Source of the DNA: Coleophoma eucalyptorum | Lineage: Eukaryota; Ascomycota; Leotiomycetes; Helotiales; Dermateaceae | Length of the DNA stretch: 64,000 nt | Direction: 5' to 3' | Assembly: GCA_026120035.1 (NCBI GenBank) | Contig: JALRME010000002.1 | Coordinates: 2,356,001 to 2,420,000 of the forward strand | The notes under the pieces: model-generated | The model's database searches: none | The model's input: only the letters and a program-made list of their open reading frames with translations | Told to the model about the DNA's origin: nothing | Program-made: the position numbers and the translations under genes | Part shown: positions 36,856 to 47,430 of the stretch, piece after piece | Layout: every line of letters starts with the position of its first letter | How positions within the stretch are numbered: position 1 is the stretch's first letter

Positions 36856-38016
36856 ATGGAAAAGAGCAGGTCCGCTTTCAATGCCAATGCCAATCCCAAT
36901 GCCAATCCCAATGCCAATCCCAATTCCCAGCCCTTCGCTTCGTCCAATGAGGACAAGTCGCCCCAACGGCCGGTGCCTCCTGGCCACAAGAGAAGCATAT
37001 CCGGAAGCATCTGGCGGCTCCCCTTCCTTCGGCCGCCCAACCTCGATGCTCAGCACGAGAAAGCCAAGAGCAAGGAGATGGACACGCTTCCCCTTAGTCC
37101 CGAATTTGTGCCCGGAGAGGATCGTATAAGCACCAACTCCCCATCATCGCCCAAAAAGCCGGGTCGGGCTATGGCAGTAGCCATCCAGCAGCAAAAGACG
37201 CGTCGACGGAAAGGTTCTCTGCGCAAGGCTGCCCTGCTCGGCCGCGGTGCTCAGCGCGAGAAAAAGGAGAGCAAAATGTCGGCCTTGGATTCAGCTCCAC
37301 AGGATGCTTTCGGCGGCGACGCAACTTCCAGTCCAACATCACCTGACAACCCACCTCAAATTAATGCCTTTGCATTGGGCATAGATACAACTCCTCGGCC
37401 GTCGATGGATGGCTATGCCAGCCGGGACAACAACACTCTGTTATCTCCCATCAAGACTCTTCCAATGGGGCACGAAGACCATATTACTCCGCCAACGGCC
37501 TCAACAAGCCCGACATTGACATACACCTCCACAACAGACGATGAGGATATTCTTAGTATCGCAAAGCACATCCCCCCAGCTCTCCGCAATCCTACCTCAG
37601 GTTTACCGGGTCCCGATTCGTACTTCCCAGCTGGCTCCGGCTTGTTGACTCGACGTCGCTCATCTCAGAAAGCAAAATCACCTCTGTCAATGGCAGGTTT
37701 GGCAGCAAGTCCACTCCCCCCTATGCCCGATGAATGGGATTATTCCGAGACAGAATGGTGGGGTTGGGTTGTATTGATAGTGACATGGGTTGTATTTGTC
37801 ACGGGTATGGGATCTTGTCTTGGTGTATGGAGCTGGGCATGGGATGTCGGCGAAACACCCAAAGCACCGCCTGAGCTGGAAGATGATCCCACCTTACCAA
37901 TTGTGGGCTACTATCCTGCTCTGATAATATTGACGAGCGTCATGGCTTGGGTTTGGGTTGTGGTTGCTTGGGTTGGCATGAAATACTTCAGACACGCGAA
38001 GATCAGTGGCGATTGA
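36856..38016 (+). CDS. Conserved two-TM protein with long disordered N-terminus, function unknown
   Basis: A single exon encodes 386 residues from the first ATG of the frame. About 290 residues are Ser/Pro/Asn-rich and look disordered, beginning with an Asn-Ala-Asn-Pro tandem repeat (residues 9-23). The C-terminus carries DEWDYSETEWWGWVVLIVTW and a Trp-rich first helix, a short loop with PPELEDDPTLPIVGYYPA, a second helix (LIILTSVMAWVWVVVAWVG) and a short basic end (KYFRHAKISGD). I recall similar uncharacterised proteins in other Pezizomycotina but cannot attach a function. The topology is probably a hairpin with both ends in the cytosol. Confidence 0.85.
   Translation: MEKSRSAFNANANPNANPNANPNSQPFASSNEDKSPQRPVPPGHKRSISGSIWRLPFLRPPNLDAQHEKAKSKEMDTLPLSPEFVPGEDRISTNSPSSPKKPGRAMAVAIQQQKTRRRKGSLRKAALLGRGAQREKKESKMSALDSAPQDAFGGDATSSPTSPDNPPQINAFALGIDTTPRPSMDGYASRDNNTLLSPIKTLPMGHEDHITPPTASTSPTLTYTSTTDDEDILSIAKHIPPALRNPTSGLPGPDSYFPAGSGLLTRRRSSQKAKSPLSMAGLAASPLPPMPDEWDYSETEWWGWVVLIVTWVVFVTGMGSCLGVWSWAWDVGETPKAPPELEDDPTLPIVGYYPALIILTSVMAWVWVVVAWVGMKYFRHAKISGD
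36880..36925 (+). repeat. 12-bp minisatellite AATGCCAATCCC encoding NANP units
   Basis: About three and a half 12-base units within the coding sequence give Asn-Ala-Asn-Pro repeats. It is a likely site of length variation that stays in frame. Confidence 0.9.
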
Positions 38017-39046
38017 AATGTCGTGCACAATTGAAGGGACCAAGTATTAACCACCGGAGCAAGAAATCGAACGATTGATTGCCAGATTGAGATAACCCAA
38101 CGAAGGCAATTGTCACCTCGACGGAATACGGGCAATCGCCCCCCTTCTCTTATCACTGAGGGAATATTCACGACAAAGCCTTGATGGTATGTTCAACATG
38201 GTATGTGCACCAATGTTGCTTTTCATACCATTGGAATATAGCACTAGGCCATGTATGCTTACTATGGGCAGGCACCTGAATACCCACAGGCGAATGGAGG
38301 AGGGGATTTCTTCAGTGGCCCGGTGCAGTCAGATGTTTGCATAGGCGTAAGGACAAGGCAGATCATCAGAATTGGCTCTGCCTTTTCATCTGTTTTGCTC
38401 CTCCATTTAAATTTAGATGTCTGCCCATAGAGCCTCTCTTAAAAGTGGACCAGCATGCACGCGTCTGCCTTCAAGCTCATGGACCTGGCTAGAGGAGCAC
38501 CGAATCCATTAACCCTGTGAGCGAAAAACTGCCTTTCGTCTTATATGCGACGAAATCTTCATCGAAAAAGGGATACTATCGGGACAGATTCTTTCATATA
38601 CAAAACGTCAATGTGGTTTAAAAACACATTACACAAAGCGAACAATACTCTGCCCTCATTGCCAATCAGATAAACATACACTTACAAAAGCTACCAAATC
38701 CATAGCTCTAGAATAGAGGCTCTGAACCAGACCAAATGCGGCATAGTAGAAATAGTCATGTGACATATACCTCCATCCTCACGTCATCATCTGGCATCCT
38801 GAATTCAACACCCATAGCGATCGTGGTCATTTCAGGTTTGAAAGAAGATTGCTGCCATTATCAGATACATATTTCATAAAAATTAGCTGTCAATTTTATC
38901 TATAACTCGAGAGCCATTTGTTTCATCTTTCGGGCTACCTTCGAGCAGGCCACTCAAACTTAGACTGAAGAGAATCAGAGTAGTAGGTGAGGTACCTCAC
39001 TAGTTGAATTCACAACCTTTGAGGGACTACCTAAAAGGCTAAAAGA
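38017..39046. other. Intergenic region
   Basis: About 1 kb with no supported gene. It separates the two-TM protein from the metallophosphoesterase, which is on the same strand. Confidence 0.5.
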
Positions 39047-40039
39047 ATGATCCGTAGCGAAGTACACAGCCTTCTGCGAATTCTTCGTGTCCAGCGCCAC
39101 TTTTCGAATCCTCCCCTCGTAAAGTTCGGTTCTACGTATTCCAGGATGGCTTCTACTGTGTCAACTCGTTTCCTTATCATATCCGATACTCACAACTTTG
39201 AATTTGAAAATAACAACCTTTCTCGTCAGTTTCGAGAACCGGTGCCAGATGCAGATGTGGTCTTGCACTGCGGCGATTTAACAAATGAAGGTGGCACAGA
39301 GCACTACAAGAAATGCCTGGAGATTTTTCGGGCCATAAAGGCAGAGCTCAAACTAGTCATTCCGGGTAATCATGATTTAGACCTGGATAAAGAGTGGTGG
39401 ACAGCACGCGATAATACTGGTCACGAGCAACATGCAAACTCCCTGGGCGTCATGACGGGGCCCATGGCTGCTGAAGCTGGTGTCACGTATCTCGAAGAAG
39501 GCACGAATACCTTCAAGCTCAAAAACGGAGCAAAATTTTCTATATACACATCACCTTACACTCCTGAATTCTGTGGCTGGGGATTTGCTTACAATCACTT
39601 CGATGACCGGTTTAATTCTGAAGATCAGGCTGCAAAAGGCTATACATCGATCGCAACTAATCCAATTCCTGATGGAGTTGACATTGTGATGACCCACGGC
39701 CCGCCATACAATATCCTAGATGCCTGTCCAGGTGGAAACGTCGGCTGCCCAAGCCTCCTTAGCGCTATTGGGCGTATTCGACCTCTATTACATTGTTTTG
39801 GACATATTCATGAAGGACATGGCGCCAGACTTGTGACATGGGGCGAGAAGAACGAGGCACAGGAAGAAGTCTTAATTGAAGATAACTATCCTTCAGCAAA
39901 TGATGTCTACGTTCGACGAGGCGACCAAACTTTGATGGTAAATGCTGCCATTCAAGTCAATCCATCTGACTGGCGGAGTCAGATGGAACCAAATAAGGCA
40001 CCTTGGTTGGTTGATCTTCAGCTTCCACGGGCCGACTGA
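39047..40039 (+). CDS. Calcineurin-like metallophosphoesterase (MPPED-like)
   Basis: A single exon of 330 residues. All five metallophosphoesterase blocks are present: ISDTHN (DxH), HCGDLTNEG (GDxxxxG), GNHD, MTHGPPYN, and FGHIHEGHG (GHxH). Together they build the two-metal centre that hydrolyses phosphodiesters or phosphoesters. The spacing and the GPPYNILDACPGGNVGCPSL stretch resemble the small MPPED1/MPPED2-type group of fungal proteins. The ATG at 39047 adds a 33-residue basic, Ser/Arg-rich extension that could be a mitochondrial presequence. The second ATG at 39146 (MASTVSTRFLIISDTH) is closer to the usual family length. The substrate is unknown. Confidence 0.9.
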   Translation: MIRSEVHSLLRILRVQRHFSNPPLVKFGSTYSRMASTVSTRFLIISDTHNFEFENNNLSRQFREPVPDADVVLHCGDLTNEGGTEHYKKCLEIFRAIKAELKLVIPGNHDLDLDKEWWTARDNTGHEQHANSLGVMTGPMAAEAGVTYLEEGTNTFKLKNGAKFSIYTSPYTPEFCGWGFAYNHFDDRFNSEDQAAKGYTSIATNPIPDGVDIVMTHGPPYNILDACPGGNVGCPSLLSAIGRIRPLLHCFGHIHEGHGARLVTWGEKNEAQEEVLIEDNYPSANDVYVRRGDQTLMVNAAIQVNPSDWRSQMEPNKAPWLVDLQLPRAD

Positions 40040-40139
40040 CATTCACCGCATTTAATGCACGCACATATAGTGTAGCCCATGACACTCTTGAGCGCTGCAC
40101 ATTTATTATCCAGACGACCTTAAATTGGCATTATATCTA

Positions 40140-41645
40140 CTACAAAGACGTTCTCAGTTTCACCAGCATGGAATACAAACCTGTAGCATCCAGCCACAGC
40201 AGAAAGAGTTCCGGAAGACCTTGACGGAGAAGCTCATCGCCCATCAAGAATTGCCTGTCTTTCTTCCACCGAAAACGACCTTTTTGTGCTTCCAGTTCCT
40301 TCCCAGCGCGGATTTCAACCTGAGTATGCGCTAGGTCGTACCAGAGTGGGCTGTCTGGCATCCAGTTCCATTGATGAGCAGAAACGACACACTCAGAAAA
40401 GTAAGGAAGCTTTTCAGCTCTCTCCCATAACTCAGCCACGTTGTAAATCTCTCCTCTTCCAAATTTTTCTATCAAACTATCGTATTGTTCGAAGGGAATT
40501 AGCTGTCTTGAAGTACGTTTCAGATAATTTATCTGATCCTCCGCAAAAGTCTCCACTGCACTTGTATCGATGTATCCAGATGACTGCGAGATTTCGGATT
40601 GCAATCTCTCAATCTCAAATTTCATCTTATCTAGGCGGTACAAGGTCCACTGTCTGTAGAGCACATTGATATCGGTGTAAGGCCGAATATTCGTGATGTG
40701 GCTTGAATCATACAACCCAGGAACTTCAGCACGATATGAAGTAATTGTGGAGATGCGTTCCTTTACACCTAGTGCCCTTGCTGCAAGATGTTGAACTTCT
40801 CCACCTTGAAGCAATACTCCATGGCCGATTGCAGGGCCCTCGACCTGGAGCTTGTTAGTTAATTACTTCCCGTTACTCGATCAGCGGCATCTTACCTTGG
40901 TCGGTACCCCTTCGCCTGTTTTGATATATGTCTCTCCACCGACCATACCATCGGTATCACTCAGCATCAACACGCAAACATAAGGATAAGAATCATAACT
41001 TCGAGAAATTAGCCCCCGCCCGCGGTGATTATTAAGCTCTGGACTTACTGCCAAGGAATTATTGACTTCGAACTCAAAGGGTCGTATGCTTTTTCTTCCT
41101 CACTCAGTGGTAGTTTCGCTGTATCCGGCTCAACACTGAGATTATCAATCATCTCGTTGACCGACCTTCCGGCAGTTTGAATGTTGGTATGCCCAATCTC
41201 AGTACGCATTATAATCGACAATGGCACACCAGCAGCGTCAGAAACCATTTTCAGAGTTTCAGGATGAGTCCAGAAGTCTTCAATGAAGTTTGAATGTTCG
41301 GCAGCATTTCGCAGTATCAAGGTCCCCGGAAAGGGAACAAAGGCACACTTTTGGAGTACTTCTCGCCGGAATAGAGCGCGGCGGTAGGCCAAGATTCCTT
41401 CATGTGAGAGGATGGGGAAGGGGGAAGTTGCTGCAATGGGTGTTGACGTGGCACTTCCTTGAATTTTAAGGTCGGAGAGGGTGATTCTCGTCTTTGGGGC
41501 TTCATATGCTAGATGGATCTGTGCGGGAAATACTTCAGTTCCAGTGGTCCTTACATGTCATGAATACTGACGACGGAAAATCATGGTCTACCTTCGGATC
41601 AAAGATCTCTTCTTGAAACTCTACTTGTTGCTGTAACGACATCAT
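40140..41645 (-). CDS. Fe(II)/2-oxoglutarate-dependent oxygenase-like protein
   Basis: Exons 41645-41592, 41518-41049, 40998-40896 and 40844-40140 give 443 residues. The second intron splits the metal motif: CA|T creates IPWHYDSYPYVCVLMLSD with His175-x-Asp177. The distal histidine is probably His228 in GGEVQHLAARA, and an arginine in ERISTITSYRA (239 or 247) could bind 2-oxoglutarate. The GETYIKTGEG turn fits the double-stranded beta-helix fold. The long C-terminus with helical, charged segments (DKMKFEIERLQSEISQ) is not part of the catalytic fold. Many fungal relatives are uncharacterised. The gene is convergent with the phosphoesterase, with only 100 bases between the stops. Confidence 0.85.
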
Positions 41646-43011
41646 TAATAGGACGAACGAATGGATAACGATCTTGCGTAAAAGAAGTGAGGAGGAAATT
41701 GGGTGCAGTGTAGCAGTAGAGAGAAGACAATATATACCTTATCCCATGTATCTTATCGTGGGTAACATCTCTCATGCATCGGCCCAACAATCGAAAGTAT
41801 AGTAAGGTCCCAATCACATCTCAGCATCAAGCATCCACGAATGAAAAACCAAGCTCTTAGATAGATCCGCGAGACGCATCACCACTTAGCAATAAACTGA
41901 ATAATCTTTCCAAAAGCAGTTCGAATTTCCCCCTTCCTCCCCTTTCCCCTAGCCATCAAATCAACCTTTGGAACTAATACGTGTCTCTCTTAAGAAACAC
42001 CCATCGCCCTCACCTCTACCTTACTAAACCCACTCCGCCTCTCGCTTAAAACCCTTCACCAACTCCCATTCCTATCCTTCCTATTGGCCGCTGAGGGTAC
42101 AGACCGATATAGATTAAAGATCAGCCCCAGACCCAAGATAGATAGCCGCGCACTGGGGATTACTAAGTGCACTACCACCTTTAGAGTCGCGGGCGCAGCA
42201 CACTTGTGCTTTGCCAAATATGCGATTCTGGGAACGGGGCGGAACCAGTAGAGAATCCTTATCGAGGATCCTGCTCTTTGGAACGAAGTCAGGAGCTCGT
42301 TCGGGGCGGGAGCTGTGAGGGGTTTTGTGTGTCGTGTGATGAGGGAAGGAGGGCTGGGATGGAAGTTTCGTCGCTAAATGTCTGGTTTGTATATAACGCT
42401 GCCGAACCAAGTTCGCTGGGGCAAGAGTGGGATTGGACTTTTGTCTAGCCGGGTGGAATTTTCTGCCTTTTCTTCCAGCCTGAGAAGCGGTTTAGGGATT
42501 GGCTTTGCTAGAACAGTAGAATGTGTTCTAGGATTTGTTCCGACGTGGCCAAGAGACCGATGTCGCATCGTGCTGCCTCTGGATATACACCCGTACAGGG
42601 CCTCCATGAGCTTCTGCTTTCATCTGACACATGCTGGAAGAGTGGCGGTAAGTCATCAAAGTAATCACTATCTTCTTTTGGTATGCGAATACCAGATGGG
42701 AAATCCAATGCTTTTGTTCAATTGTGGATATCCAGCTGCCCATCACGGTCGTCGTACAAGCAAGCAAGCCAAAAAAAAAAGGCGACGACTTCCTCGCTTC
42801 CCAAAACAAGCTTCCCCAAACAAGCTTCCCCAAACAAAGCTGCCCAAGAACTCCCACGCTGTAAAGTCCCATTGTTGCACTACGAAATCCCCGCATTCTC
42901 TTCCTTTTCCCCTTTAATGAACCCATCTTGTCCAATATTAGGAAAACCCCTGCTAGTATCTAACCGCAACTTGTCATATATCTCCCTCTTAGCCATCGGC
43001 CTAGTTCGCAG
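41646..43011. other. Intergenic region with A-rich and short repeat tracts
   Basis: About 1.4 kb. It includes an A10 run at about 42772 and three adjacent CAAGCTTCCC-like repeats near 42806-42838. Open frames here lack any recognisable protein feature. It holds the promoter of the oxygenase gene and the 3' flank of the alpha/beta hydrolase. Confidence 0.45.
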
Positions 43012-45822
43012 TCAGTCATCATCAGTCTCGCCCGCGACATTTCTGATGACCTCTACAAGGCGATCCGGATGCGTCACATTGGGACAATGACCTGCATCAC
43101 ATTCGTAAATAGTGACAGGTCTTCCCGTCTCCTTCTCGATCTTTTCTACCATAGACTGCTGAAAGTGATACGGATTCACTTGATCGTTCTTGGCGAACAG
43201 ATAGCTGACGGGCAGTTGCTGCCACGCTTCGAAAGTAGTCTTACCACCGAAGCTACTGATACTCTGAATGCCCATCTTGCCGATAACCTCGATACCTTGG
43301 TCATTAGAAAGGTCGGGGAATGCGACAGATACACTAAGTTCTGGGTCGATTTTCAGGTAGTCAGGTCCCTGTCTGAAAGTTAGCGTGGCCTTACTATAAC
43401 TAGTTGGGCAACTTTAGGCGTAATCTTACATCCGTAGTGACGTTGTTTACAGGATGTTCTCTGGAAACCCCAGCTAGCATTTCCACCATTGAATCGCCTA
43501 CAGAAGGGACAAAGGCTGCAATGTAGAGCAACCCCAACACGCCACCTCTCTTTCCTTGCATTGTCCTCTCTAGCTTCGTTAATGACCGGCAACCCTCTGT
43601 CATAGGCAGCCCTCCATACGAATACCCAATTAGCAAAATTTCCTTATCTTGCTCAGCAAGTTTGGTTAGCATTTGATTGATTTGATCGGCATCGTCCTCT
43701 AACGTTGCGCCTTTGGGGCGTTCTTTAACTGGAACATCCTTTGAGACCATGGATCCCAAGTCTGCATACTGCACCTCGTAGCCCGCGGCCTCAAGTTTGG
43801 TTATGACGACCTTATACAAATCCCTCTGTCCGAAAGATCCAGGAACCAGAACTATGACTGGCTTAACGTCTTCAACTTCCACCTCAACCTCAGTTTTGCT
43901 TAGATCGCTTTTAAAGGACGCAGGTGTTATACATGGCGATGGTAATTGTAGCTCGAAATCTAGGTTGAATGTCCTGAATGATTCCTCCAACTCAGTCTCG
44001 TAGTCAGCTTTCGTATAGTTAAGCCCTTCCATGGTTAACGACGGCTTTCGAATGACCAGAGTTGGGTTAGCAGGCTGGTCTGACGGTAGAGAGGATAGAG
44101 ATGGCTGAGATGGTAAATCACTAGGTGGTGCTAGAGAGTTTCGTGCCGATGTGGGCGGTGTAGGAGAGTTTCGTGGTAGAGATTGCAAATCGCTAGGAGG
44201 AGGAGAGTTCCGTGGTAAAGAGGGCAAATCACTATGTGGTGGTGAAGAGCTTCGTGGTAGAGATTGTAAATCGCTAGGTGGAGGAGAGTTTCGTGGTAAA
44301 GAGGGCAAATCACTATGTGGTGGTGAAGAGCTTCGTGGTAGAGGTTGTAAGTCACTAGGTGGAGGAGAGTTTTGTGGTAAAGAGAGCATATCGCTAGGTG
44401 GTGGTGAAGAGTTTCGTGGTAGAGATGATAAATCACTAGGTTGCGGTGAACAGTTTCGCGGTACAGATGGTAAATCACTAGGTGGTGGTGGTGGACTGTT
44501 TCGTGGTAGAGATGGCAAATCGCTAGGTGGTGCTGGAGAGTTTCGTGCCGACGTGGATAGTTGTTCCTCTGGGATTGCAGCGAACCGACTTTCAACAGGA
44601 CTCGAATGGGTAACGCTGACGTTCTCTAAAATATCCTCATTGACAGGAACGGCTGGTACAGCACGAGATATGGAAGGTAGTCTGGGCTGTAAAGGTTTGG
44701 GCACAAGATCAGCTTCAGCAGTTGCAGGCCTTACTGGTAGCCACGAAGAAAAAGCCAGTACTGAGGAACTCTTCCTCTTAGATGGTAGATCTGGCAGCCC
44801 ACGAGCTGGTGGTGGCATGCTTGCATGCTGCACCGGTAGGTCTTGGTCGTAGCTAAACTCGGTTCCTTCTGATGCGGGCAAATTGGCGTCAAAGGTTGGC
44901 TGGTATGCTTGGTTCATGGGAGGCAGTGGAGGTTCACGTGGATCAGCCCACGAAGATAATATATCTAGTTCCTGCTCAATGGAGTATTCAGACCTAACAG
45001 GTGAAGGTAAATGTTCCAGGCGACCATTAGCAGGTGCTGTCAGGGGTCTCTGGTGGGTCCAAGTAGGCTGCAGTCTTGAATTCTGGGGACTCCTAGGAGA
45101 AGGATTCTCAAATCCGAATTCTGACTGTTGAGGCGATGGGAATCCATGAAAAGCAGTGGAAGTTGGGGAAAGGGTTGGTGAAAGATTTGCAAATTGGCTT
45201 CCTGAAAGTCGCATGCCGTGCTCAAAACCGGTATCTGACTCTGGGGGTGATGGAAATCCATACCCAAGATTCAGAGGCGGTGGGGGAACTCTCTTCATAT
45301 GAATATATTTCGAAGGAGAATCTACTGGTGATGCACTGTCGTGTTTTGAATGTTGAAATTTTGATTGCTGGTCTAGCTTCTCGAGCTCATTGGTGGATAG
45401 TATGGGACGTTGTTGAATGATAGGTCGGTGAATGGAATTGGACTTTCGGCTGCTTCTCCTTGATTTTTGATCCAGCGTCTTATGAAGACCAGTGTTTACA
45501 TCGCCCTCCCGGCCGAGCAATGTCGAGGCGAATGACGACGGCCTTGATCCTCCGAGGCTGATACTTGGTAGGCGAAGTGATGCGCGACGGCCGGGTGGGG
45601 GTTGAATGGTAACTTCCTCCAGGATCAGCGAGCTCCTCTTACGGCTTCTAGCATGCGAGGGCGAATCCTTGAAGAACTTCCGAATAACATTTCGAATGCT
45701 TGCTTTCTTCTTGAGCCCACGGGGCTGTGCATTTCATGATTAGTTTGGAACCACTTAATAATCGCACATTGAAGTTGACGTACCTTAGGAGCCTCCTTGT
45801 GTAGTGGTGTCACAGACGACAT
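43012..45822 (-). CDS. Alpha/beta hydrolase with long proline-rich repeat N-terminus
   Basis: Exons 45822-45784, 45724-43430 and 43368-43012 give 896 residues. A basic N-terminus (GLKKKASIRNVIRKFFKDS) and about 630 residues of Ser/Pro-rich, low-complexity sequence precede a compact hydrolase of about 260 residues. The hydrolase has PVIVLVPGSFGQRD for the oxyanion region, GYSYGG with the nucleophile serine near residue 714, FAKNDQVNP for the acid, and CDAGHCPNVTHPDRL for the histidine. It resembles the small esterases of the methylesterase/EstC type. The long extension is unusual for this family and contains a 12-15-residue tandem repeat. It could be a scaffold or localisation region. The exon sum is in frame and each junction keeps recognisable sequence. 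Confidence 0.85.
44110..44560 (-). repeat. Coding minisatellite, Ser-Leu-Pro-Arg-Asn-Ser-Pro-Pro-Pro-Ser-Asp repeats
   Basis: About ten imperfect units of 36-45 bases encode variants of SLPRNSPPPSDL within the alpha/beta hydrolase extension. Two alternate types (LPRNSPPPSDLQ and LPRSSSPPHSDLP) form a higher-order repeat of two units in the middle. The repeat also keeps long open frames on the opposite strand and in another minus frame; these are shadows. Confidence 0.9.
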
Positions 45823-47430
45823 CTTGTATAGATGCTACAGCCACTTTTTGGGGCCAGGGCAGAAATAGTGATCCTGGAACGATATGTGGAAAAGCTTTCC
45901 AAAACCCCAGGGTATGAGTACCATTATCTTATGTATCTCCAAGGATATGAGGAGGCTGCGCTTCCCGGCTGTAAAGTCCACAAGAACGTGGTCTGTCCGG
46001 ATTGAGCGACACAAGCTCGAAGTCCATACTCCGTGGTGGCAGTTGTGAGGACCAGAGGATATTCTGTGGAGAAAGCACTACTATAAGTGTGATTGTTATG
46101 GCCGACTAGGTGCGGCGAAAATCAATGCTAACAACAAGTGTCTATGAAAACTCGCAACAATGATTTTGCACGTTGCTTGATGCGTCGATGAGTCTCACTG
46201 AAGAGGAGCTGGAAGACACGTATTGGCGATCCATGAAGTCGCACCCCCATAAACGCCGCCTGCAGGAATGACACTTGAGTTGGAAGCGGAGCAAGGAGAT
46301 GGCTCATTCGATGAAAGCAGTGCATTCTGTGTATATTAAGGTTCGACGGCGCGCGTGTTGGCTGATGGCTGTTATCCTTATCCTTCCCGTGATCCCGATT
46401 GTCTAGAAGCATTCCACACTGCGCGATGAGCTGCATTCAGGCGTCGACGGAATACATTGGAGCTACAAGATATTAATAGACTTGGTGCAGTATTCATGCA
46501 TAGTAATGCAATGCTGATGCATATTTTGTGGTTGTGACCTATGATCTGACCTGGCCGTCTTCAAGAGGAAAAAGTTGGGACGAGCATGCTGAATCTGAGT
46601 TTCCAAAGGTTGTTCGCTTAGACAGGTATTAAGGATATGATTCAGAATACAATCCAAAATCTCTTATATGATGATTCGCCCTGCTCTGATAACATCAAAT
46701 CCCATAGATGCCAGACTGGTGGCCGCTGAGCCATTGTTCTGACACCAATTACCATATAGAGAGAGCATTTCCATGATGATACGCCCTTACACACAGGATT
46801 CAACCTGGATTCTACTAAACCCACATTCTAACAATCATCCTCGTTGGCACTATATAACACCATTGTGTTCGAGGGTGCGATATCGACCTGTGCCCAAGAC
46901 ATTGGGATTAGACTCTCTGTTGCCAATCTTGGTCAAGTGTGCCTACTGTGATAGTAGACACCCTGACCGGAGCTGAAGGCATCTCAGCCATATTTCGCCA
47001 GCCACATGAAGTTTGACAAATTGGAATGATACCCGCATCCGGTAGTAGCGTCGTTGCTTTTGTGACACCTCCTCTTAGCTGATATACCCCCTCTGGCCAT
47101 AATCCTCTGAATCATGTGATCTACTGCTCATTGCGTCCCAAATAGTAAACTCTTTCCTTGTTAAATCCATTGCTACTGCCCATCGTTTGGCATGACAACG
47201 TTGGTTCCTTGCGCTCGTTTTTCCACGGCCCAGAAAGCCTGTATTTGGACTACAGACGCTAGAATTCAAGAACTCTAGCACCAGAAAGCACAGAGGGTTT
47301 ACCTAATCAGCAATTTTCTTGGTCCAGTTATAGAGTTCAAAAGAATTTGATATTATCACTCGAAAAGTAACATGGAAATCGAATGCTTTGGTAGCTACAG
47401 CTTGCCACTTGAACTAATAAAGACAGACAT
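45823..47430. other. Intergenic region at the left edge of the metabolic cluster
   Basis: About 1.6 kb with no supported gene. A TCCGGA palindrome occurs near 45996. It holds the promoter of the alpha/beta hydrolase and the 3' flank of the monooxygenase fusion. Confidence 0.45.

Noticed and set aside
36880..36925. Asn-Ala-Asn-Pro repeat reminiscent of the malaria circumsporozoite protein
   Set aside because: A simple minisatellite in a fungal disordered region; coincidence of a low-complexity unit.
44151..44852. 233-codon plus-strand frame and a 154-codon alternative minus frame
   Set aside because: Shadows of the tandem repeat in the hydrolase gene, whose true frame continues into the catalytic domain.
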